Both the position numbers and the translations under genes were made by a program. Shown piece after piece: positions 47,039 to 56,500 of a stretch of DNA of 64,000 bases. Origin of the DNA: Mytilisepta virgata (taxonomy: Eukaryota > Mollusca > Bivalvia > Mytilida > Mytilidae). Below the pieces are notes generated by a model that saw only the letters and a program-made list of their open reading frames with translations, did no database searches and was not told where the DNA came from. Where the stretch lies: assembly GCA_028015205.1 (NCBI GenBank), contig CM051516.1:29564593-29628592 (forward strand), given 5' to 3'. The stretch's first letter is position 1. Each line of letters starts with the position of its first letter.

Positions 47039-49229
47039 TCACTTTTCTTCTTTTGGCATGTTAAAATTGAAATTGAATGTTATATTAGAGCAGTTATACA
47101 AGTTGGGCATCGGCATCATTGGGTTCCTCATACATGTAGTTGAATTTAGTTCCCTCATCATTTTGACAGGTGCGTTGGTTGTTGACCCTTCAGCTGGAAG
47201 TAGTTCAAAGGTGCTAAAAATATCATCGAGACCATCATTTAGAAGTTGAGCCCCATCCCCATCACCAATATCTTGTAGTAAAACTTGTTCCTGTGAACTT
47301 GTCAGTGTAACTAATTCAATGTTGTCATTTAGGCAAGAAACAGAAGTACTGGTGGCTGCAGCATAGGTTGATGTAGTTTTCAAGACTTTACTAGTAGTGG
47401 CATTAGTTTTGTGGTTTAAAGTGTCAGACATTTTTCTTTTAGTTTCTTCACTTGTTTGTCCACTGTATGTTCTCAATGAGTTTTCAGATTTGTGGCCTGT
47501 GACGGACATTATATGCTGACTCGGAAAGTGAGCTGCATCTAAAACGTGGACTGTTGTAGCTCTTAAGGAGTGGTTAGTGTATGCCTTTGACAATTTAGCA
47601 GCCTCAGATATTTTTTTCATCATGGAACCTAGGAAGTTATGACCAAGTGCAATATTGTTGAAATAAATCCCATCCTTTGGTTCTTTCCTAGCTTGTTGAA
47701 AAAAAGACTTGCATTTGGCATTTAGTTTCTTTATATAAGCCACTAAACTGCGAACTGGACAACGAGGACTTTCTGAAATAAAGTGACAGCAAAATCAATA
47801 CAATGTTTAATTTTTTTTTCATATTTTTAACTCAAGAATCCTGAATCTATGAAAGTGTCTATTTTAAGAATGTAAGTAAGTAAACAAAACAAAGACACAA
47901 AGAAATTGAAGAACGCAATGATACATGTAGGCCAGAAATTGTGGGTTAAACCAGGTTTTATTGGGCAAAAGTTGAAAGAAAATAATTTGATGATTATGGT
48001 AAAAGTATATTTGTTAAAAAAAGAAAAGAATTGTGCTGCATGTATATTACATATTACAGATACATGTAGATACCGGCTCATATGTCAAACAGTGTAACTT
48101 CTGGAAATTACATTATAAAACCATTTACAAATGCATAATATATTTTGTTATAAATACATACCTTTTATTTCATACATCCGACCCTCACTTTTTGCGTCAT
48201 CTGCTTGGTGATTTTTTGTGAGTTCGTCCTTGACTTTGTAAGCATACAGTGCCCCTGACCCATCTCTAGTGACAGCAAAATCATCTCTCTTGAGATCTCT
48301 GAGGTTTTCACGACCCCTCCTACCAAAATGCAGCATTAAATCTACAAAAACCTGCAAAAACAAAGTGTTTTTTTTCTGATAGTATTAAAATACAAAAACA
48401 AAGCAACATATCATTTTATACTAGTATTTACATGGTTATTTAAAAAACATTTTTTTTTCTTAAAAAAACACTTAAACATTGTATCGTGCACTAGAATAGT
48501 TAAGCATGTGTAAGGAGGGGTATAAAATATCCATATGGCTAGCACAATGAACAACTACAAGATGCTTTATATGAAATCTAGACAATCAAGTACGTATACT
48601 TGCACTGTGATACTTGTCTTAAAGCATACAAATTATGATACATGTACAATGTATGTGCATTTTTCATGAGAAAAAGCCTGGCCTGTCTGAAATAAAAATT
48701 AAAATGAAAATACCTTGTGCTGCAACACTTGTGCTGAATCAGAACTTCTCCATGAATCCAAGTATGAGAACAAGATTTGTAAATCTGTGTCACAAATAAA
48801 CTGGGTATGGTCTACGGAAGCTTTCCCTTCCCTTTTTAACTGCTTCACCACTCCACCAAACACTTTTGCGGACGTTGTAAAATCTTTTCCCTTGACAATA
48901 TCAATTTTATTTTCCTTTACACTATCTAGATGCCTTTGAATACCTTGTCGATAAGACATAAGTGTAGTTTTTTTGTACATCTCTCCGTTTTTATCTCGTG
49001 CTTCTGCATAGAATTTAGTAAGAGTTTTGTCAAGGGTCTCAACATCGTAAGTTTCAAAGTCAGGATTTAGTTCATTTTCTGTTAAGTACTCTTTAAATAA
49101 TTTGACTGCTTGCTTTGTAGCCTTTTTGGTGTTTGCAGAATCAGCATTTTCTACAATATTTTTGATGTCATCGTCACTTAAATTTACAAATTTTCTTTTT
49201 GTCGTCTGCTGCCCTTCTCCTTCCGCCAT
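47039..49229 (-). CDS. Crypton/KIAA1958-type tyrosine recombinase
   Basis: Complete three-exon gene: 48714-49229, 48162-48351 and 47039-47772. Introns of 362 and 389 bp have GT/AG borders and matching phases (0 and 1). The total is 1440 bp, giving 479 aa. Residues 1-165 form the helical DNA-binding part (NTKKATKQAVKLFKEYL). Residues about 170-345 form the catalytic part. Tyrosine-recombinase residues visible: R184 with E187 (GRRGRENL), a candidate lysine at 211-218 (YKVKDELTK), H303-R306 (HSLR), H329 (TGHKS) and Y338 (SLRTYS). The C-terminal 130 residues are low-complexity and S/T-rich. The fold and spacing match the DUF3504 group (KIAA1958, ZMYM, QRICH1), which descends from Crypton DNA transposons. 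Whether this copy is a mobile element's recombinase or a host gene cannot be told from one copy; introns and lack of stops argue that it is expressed. A minus-strand AATAAA lies at 46804-46809. Confidence 0.93.
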
Positions 49230-49294
49230 ATTTGTTTACAACGACATGTATAAAATATGCCCGGAACGGACGAATATCCGGATCTAAATTTAGT

Positions 49295-49340
49295 AACATA
49301 GCGTCAATATAGGTAAAAATAGAAACATAGCGTCAATATA
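49295..49340. repeat. 29-bp-period direct repeat upstream of the recombinase
   Basis: AACATAGCGTCAATATA occurs at 49295-49311 and 49324-49340, 65-110 bases upstream of the recombinase start codon. GTCAATATA is shared with the right arm of the palindrome at 46624-46748. Confidence 0.8.
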
Positions 49341-49839
49341 CCAAAAAGGCACCGTTTTGATTTTTAAAGTAAAGAAATACACTAAATATCCTTAAAATCA
49401 CATGACCAAATAATCCAATGAAAATGTAAGAATTATTAACCATATGTAATATTAAAATATATATTACATTCCTTAACCCTTCGAAATTTCAAATTGGTTA
49501 ATTCATAGTCACACGTTTTGTTATTAAAAGAATTACAATACGGGTGATTCTAAATTATAATTTCAAGAAAATTATATAATAATTAGTGCTAATTATTACA
49601 AAGCTGAACCCCTTATTTTACCAATCGATAACTAATCCGACCTCTTGAGACCTGTGTTACCTAACGTTAAAATGGTAAATGGTAATTTAAATTATAGCTT
49701 TTTGAATCAGTCACTTCTTAAATTTATCGACCTTGGGCTTAGTCTTCGGTTAATACTGTAAGTCCAAACAATTATGTAATACTGTAATAAAACACATGGA
49801 TTCGGTGAGAATGGACAGAAAAATAACTACAGCTTGGTC

Positions 49840-50300
49840 AGATGGAGGTTAACATAGGCTTGTACTTTTACATTGACGATAATGGGCGATTGAAACTGAA
49901 AACTTCATTCTGGCCTCTGTCTCACAAATGAGAGTAGATATCTTCGGTTGTAGATTTCACGCCTTCCTTGAATTGACAAATCATCGGATGTTACTCACTG
50001 GCAATGTGACGGGTGCAGTTTACGAAGCAGGACATTCTTACCTTTCCGAATCACTTGATGTTACATCCTGTCTTTTGTGGGAATTCACACTACAAGTGTT
50101 TTAGTTTGGTTTGTTATATGGTTTTACTCCTTTGGTTAATGTGTCTTTGTAAATGAGTTGCAACATATTTTTACTCATTTGGTTGTCTCTTTGTCTCACG
50201 AGTTTATCTTTCCTATGGATTTCGATCATACGGGAAGCTGTTGTCGTTGATTTGTCGCTTCGGCATTCTTTTGTCGATATTTACATAGTTTACCAATTAA
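49840..50300 (+). pseudogene. Retroelement 3'-end remnant
   Basis: A short in-frame peptide (GLYFYIDDNGRLKLKT) resembles the YIDDNG(R/K)L segment seen in reverse-transcriptase ORFs of bivalve retroelements. It is followed by a 3'-end-like tail with TCACTGGCAATGTGACGGG and TTTGTCTCACGAGTTTAT. Related to 17870-18180. Interrupted and non-coding. Confidence 0.45.
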
Positions 50301-50550
50301 ATATGAAAACTGAACACTGACGTTTGGAACGTTGGGATCGATTCCTTATTACTATTTATCTTCGGTATATTTTCGTTTTAATTTGTTCATTGCTTAATGT
50401 TCAAATGAAAAATTCATACTTATTCATAATGAGAAGGTATGGGGCTAGGAAGTGGTATAGCGGGAATTTAAGTACAGATAATTTAAACTGCCATTGATAA
50501 ACAGGACAGTTAACTTAGATATAGTAGATATTTAAGAATTGTTATATTAC

Positions 50551-53500
50551 CTGTAAGCCATGTCGTCGTCTTCTCCACCCCAGCCCCAAAACTGGTTAGA
50601 ATAACCATTAACTGTTTCAAAATGGTTCGTTTTCATTGCCAGTACACCGCCAACCAACATTTCATACTGTAATCTTAAATAAAAGATTTTCTAATATGTT
50701 GTGGGATAGAAGTAATGATACGTACATATTATCAGGTTTTCTGCAAACGTATATCGCAAAATATCAGCCACGAGACACAATGTGAAGCTTTTTTGACGAG
50801 TGAGCGTAGCGAACGAGCCAAAAAGCTTCATATTGTGTCGAGCGGCTTATATTTTAAAATATATGTTTGAAGAAAACTTGATGATAAATTTATCGTATTG
50901 TTAACTTGCAATCTTAATGGAATTTCTTACTTTTCAATTGCCATCCGCCTATAACCGGATGTTTTCCTGATATATTCGGGTCAACGTTGGGTCAAACATT
51001 ATAACGTCGCTAATATATTCGGGTCAGCTCATATTAGGGTCGGGTTAACTCTTTACGACGTCACAGTGCCGAAATACGGGAAATTCTGAAGGCCTCAGCA
51101 GGTCGATATAGCCATAGGGAAATACGATAAATAGGAGAACCAATTTCGGTTGGATGGATGGATGGATGGATGAATTACTATTTAAAGTTCAGTGTCAATT
51201 ATTAAATGCATATGTTAATATGATATGAATATGAACCTTGCTTTGTACTAGACCGACAGGCTGAGCCATATTTCTGACGTGCTAGCTCACGAGGAAAGAG
51301 TCAACAGGAAGACATATCACCCCAATGGGGCACATTCTATAGCGGCAATTAGTCTATTCTTTTTCGGAAATTAAGGGTTCTTTAGCATGGCATACTATGA
51401 TCCGAGGTCAGGCTTCCCGTATTGTCCTGACAACCCTGCGACATTGAGTCTACCGAATCCGCCACCTCGGAAGGCACTAGGCATTTCCGCGGGTTGAAGA
51501 CCCGTGATCCATTACATGTAATGGATCACAGGTGCCTAGCACCACAGAATATTCTTTATCGCCGCTTGAGTGCGCGCTATGCAACCTTGTGAGTTAAGCC
51601 CCCAAACCTATCAAAGGTATCTCGGTAAAATTAAAAATCAAAATGATCTATGAAGATGTTAAAAATCTTAAAACTGGCTGATTTTATACGAAAGTTTGGG
51701 TAGTTGTTTGCAATGTAGAAAATGTTTAAAAGGATATTATTTCTTTAAGGTTTCTTTGTACTGGTCCGAAATGTTTAATAAATTTGATCCGCTAAAATAT
51801 AAAGTTTTATTGGCACTTATATACTCAAGATGGCACTGAGTCATCTTTACTTAAACTTGTGCAGGTGTTTTTTAAAATATATATAAACACTTTTACTATA
51901 TTAAAAGAAAAGCACTAAAAAGACAAGATCTTTATAGGCTATTTGAACAACGTGACATGGCATATTTTTGTAAAAATTTGACTTAATTCAATCTTATTCT
52001 TAACCGTCTGACAAATATTACATTTCCAAATCTTCAAAATTCAATATCCAATATTATCTTAATAAAAAATACACCAAATGCACTTGCTTTCGTTGTTATG
52101 TAAACTGTAGTTGTTAGAAGAAAATAATTATATTTCCATTTCTTTTCTTTGGATTTAAATTTGAAATGTAAAATAACAAATTACTATAATTTTTTTGCTA
52201 AATTGAAGTGCCTGAGTAATCGATTATCAATATTTTCCTTTTCTTCTTGAACAATTGAATTCTTTCGTGTTCTGAATATGTAATCTTTTTATATCTTTCA
52301 GCATAGATGATATATGTATCAGTTCTACGAAGAACAGAAATATTTGTAACTGCACAACCCTTTTGATAATTAGTCTGTCATTGATTGGGATAAAGTGATA
52401 CCAAGAAAAAAGCAAAACAAAATCAGATGCTCCTGGGAGAAATGGTCTGTCTGATGAGGTTAGTTCATCAATCATTCAAATATATTTGATATCATTATAA
52501 ACCTTTGTCACTATTGACAGTCCCAAGAACATACAATATGTATATCCATTAAATACAGAAAATGAGAGGATAGTAAGTCACGAATACAAACATTCCTTGT
52601 TGAAGCGGTTAAATGCTTTCAAATCTTTGTACAAAGCCGATCATCTAATCATAGTTCTGAAAAAATCACTAAATGAGATCTTCATACCAAGTCAAGTAAA
52701 TTTGAATGAAAATATTTTAAGTTGACAAAACAAGACAAGACAAAGACGTTTATTTCATATCAGCGTAAGAATGCTATAGCAAATTAACATTATTATAAAA
52801 ATTTTTAATGTTATTTTATAAAAGCTTCCTTTCTTGTGTTGCTATGGTGGCAATATGTGTAACAATATTATCTTCTGTTTAAAATATCGGCAAAAGAATA
52901 CCATAAATTCGAAATCCAAGGAAAATACAGTTTGGACAACGGAACACAACAAATAAACGCCACAAGGATACATTTATAATTAAAAGAATACAAAAACGTA
53001 TAATAAACTAAACAAAACTAGAAGAAGACAGCACGAGAGAACTCCCATTGAAAACCGGGAGCGACATCAGTTGTCTTGGACGGTTAAGCACGCCATGCTC
53101 CGTTAACGACACCCGTCACAGGCAAGTGAGATGTCCATTCCAGAAGGACTAGAAATTTAACAGAAAATATCTAGTCTCATTCACGAGACAAAAACTTCGT
53201 ATGGTTTCAGACCGAGATAATTTTCCTCTCTTTCGGTGATTTTTATATTTATAGCTAAAACAGCAATTACACTTAAACGTTCATCTTTGAGAGCAAAATG
53301 TTAAATATGTTGTTTTAGGAAAGAATTCTAGCTCGTTTCAATCTGACCATTCAATACGAACAATTAAGAGCACGCTTCATAATTTGTAATATCATTTTCC
53401 ATGCAAGCAATTATTCTTTTGTATATACTTTAGTCAAATAATAGGCATATAATTTTCTTTCCACTCTTACTGAACAGGATAAAAATTAAACTAAAAAAAT

Positions 53501-56500
53501 TGGCATAAAATTTCGATGTCGCATGCAATTTTCAATTAATAATACAGGTCTAGAGTTGTCATTGCTTCATCATAAAATCATTTATGCCCAGATTCAATAA
53601 AAGAATTCTGTCTTCAACGATAGGAAGCTGTACATCTTTAATAACTGTCATCACAACTTAATTCGTAAAGCCATATTAGTAATCAAATAAGAAGAGAATG
53701 TTTAACTTTGGAAACCCGTTATCTGGTTAATGACTATGTGCAAAGAAAGAAATGATATCAAAAATTTAATTTGCTCGTTTATAATTCAACAGAAGAAAGA
53801 GAAAATCAAATTTGGCACGACGAAATTAAATCAGCCTTTAAAATCTCATTTCTCGGAATCTCCTGAAAGACAAACTAAATCCTTTATCTATTTCTTGTTT
53901 TAAACAACACCAACCTGTACCAAAAGGAAGATATGTTGTCGACCTACTGCTGACAGTATTCTTTATTTGGCGAATTGGCAATCATTTTAAAGTGGTTCTC
54001 AAAACTATTTTTTGAAAAAAAAAACATTATTCTCCTATAATCATTGCAAAATCTTATTGTAAAGAGAAGACATTTTTTGTTAAAACTAAAGCGTTGAAAT
54101 TGATTAAGCAATAAGCTGATTTATGTTTTCAAAAAGTTTTATAATGGCTACCAACACCTTTTAGCTAAATATCCAAGTTCTAGAAAAGCACTTGTTATGA
54201 ACGCGTTTTTCTCATCCTAGTTTCCATTACTGAAAGGTCTTACCAATAACCAATAGAATTTGGGGAGTTACTTAAGATATTTTCACAGTAAGGGCTACAC
54301 ATATGGAATTTTATGAAATTCTGTAAAAATGGCCTTCTCTCAATACCTTGAAGATTTTAATCTTGTACTGACCAGTCACTTGCAGATTTTTATTGACCTC
54401 CGTGAGATGCCATTAAACCCGTTACGGGAATGTCATAGCTTATCTTGAATACAGCGACAGTATACAAACAACAGCTAGTTTTACAGTTAAAATGAACACA
54501 TTTTGACCCTGCTATCTAAATTATGTACCGTGACTACCGTCCAACCAATTTAAAATTTCATGGCTAGCGGTCGCCTTGTTGGTAAGTATAGTGTATTGGC
54601 TTAGCGTATTTTAAACACCAGACGACATTTGGTATCAATAAAACCGGTTTGACCCCACCATTTAGTACGGTGTCTATACAAAGTCTGAATACCCCGACTT
54701 TCTTTAATTTCGATGTTTGTATTTTGTGCCCATGTTATTTCTTGTCTGAGGGTTTGTCGATTAAAGGCATGACTTGATTGGACTGTCGTTGTTGACCTAT
54801 CCTGTAATCCGTTTTGTTGTTAATCAAATACAATTTGTTCATACCAATTTTGATACACAAGATGTGCCCATTTCGTCTATTTGCAAAATATGCTCTATAT
54901 AAGATGGTGTATTGTTGACTGATTAATTTATTTGCTAAACGTCCTGTAGCAATTGCATGTAAGGTCAAAACGAGAGTAAGTTCAACAATACATCTCTGCT
55001 TGGTTTTGTATTCTGTAGTGGCCATTAGCATATCCTTTTTCGAAATGTGGTTTTCAACAAACAACACTGCCTAACACATTTGTCTCAGTTATGGTACGTG
55101 GTCAAAGTCACGTTTTCCCTATTATCATCTGACAAAGACTCGTTTATTATATATCCAAATTAAATAACCCGAGTTAACATCAATCGATATCTAATTCTCG
55201 CTCATTGTGAAACCTATAAAACTCTAACTTTTTTATGGACGTACATTTTCGTTTAACGATTGGCAACATCAAACTAAAACTCTGGGACGTAATAAGATCA
55301 AGATCGCGTACATTTGGGCAGAACTGACTGATAGCATTTTATTATATTAATAAGAGTTGTTTTGAAGCAATTGGTGTGTAAAGGAGACCAGTTCACCCAA
55401 AAAATGAGTGACCTGGTCGAGTTTAAGCACGATAAATTGCGGAAAAAACTCTTGTTACTTATAATTCAATACTAAGTAATAATTACACTTTTCGGCCAAA
55501 TAAAAAAGAAATAAGCGTTTTAGAATGGTACTCGTTTACTGGCTCACATATTCATACGCAGAACGTCTTTTATCAGAAAAGAAAAGACCCCATGGAGACG
55601 TCACGTTGTCGACCAATCAAAATGAAAAATACACACTGTATTGGAATTATACCAATCTAAGCGGATATTGATAATTTACGCAAATTCCAGAAGTTCAATG
55701 TACCTCTGCATTTCTTATTCTCGGCGGAGCATTTCAGGTTGTGTTTCAGGGTTGTAGAACTTACATATGTCGTTCGATTACACAATTGGTGATGTTTAAG
55801 GATTATCAATATGTCATTGTTACGACGTATAACACCGCATAAAATAGACAACATGGCGGGTGTCTTAGAAACAAGAACTGCGTAGCGATCAGGACCTCGT
55901 GAGTTCACCATTTTAATTTTTGTTGTTGCTGTTTAGTAAAACTAATCTTAACTAGTTATTTTTCACAGCCTTTACCTGTAATTCATTTCGTTAACTGCAA
56001 CAGAGAGGTGGGTTGGTTGCCATGGACAGTGATACATGTTTCTGTCGTTTTCTGGGATGAGATCAACATCATGAAAAATAACACACTTGAAATTGAACAG
56101 TTTGTTGGCTTCAATGTATGCAGCATTCATTAGTTTGCCTTTGTTAAATATACCAGTCCCTGCCTAAAACAAATGAAAAAAAACTCTTCACCATCCTGTG
56201 TTATCTAAAACACGGAAGTACAAAGTATTTGAGAAGGTGTTTAAGACGCTAAAGTTAACATCAATTTTAATATAGCACATCATATTTTTTTTCAAATGTG
56301 AATTCTTAGGTTGGTTGTTTCAGTCAGAATGTTGCATGTATATAATTTAACCATTGTTGTAGCTTGTCCCTTTTTAAAGGTGAGGTAAATACTTCCTTCG
56401 TCTTCCGGAAAGGATGTGTACAAAAGGAGAGACGTTTTGGTTCTTTTCTCTTTCAAGCTTAGGCCCAGGGGTTCCAGTGGACTGTATTAACCATATTGAA

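Noticed and set aside
50551..50666. Acceptor at 50667/50666 for the GWGGEDDD exon
   Set aside because: It breaks the reading frame with the preceding exon. The acceptor 7 bases further upstream (exon start 50673) restores it and gives the expected R-L-Q-Y-E junction.
55976..56159. Acceptor giving an exon start at 56159
   Set aside because: Phase mismatch with the exon ending at 57382. The acceptor TTTTAG with exon start 56163 gives EQ-AGTGIFN in frame.
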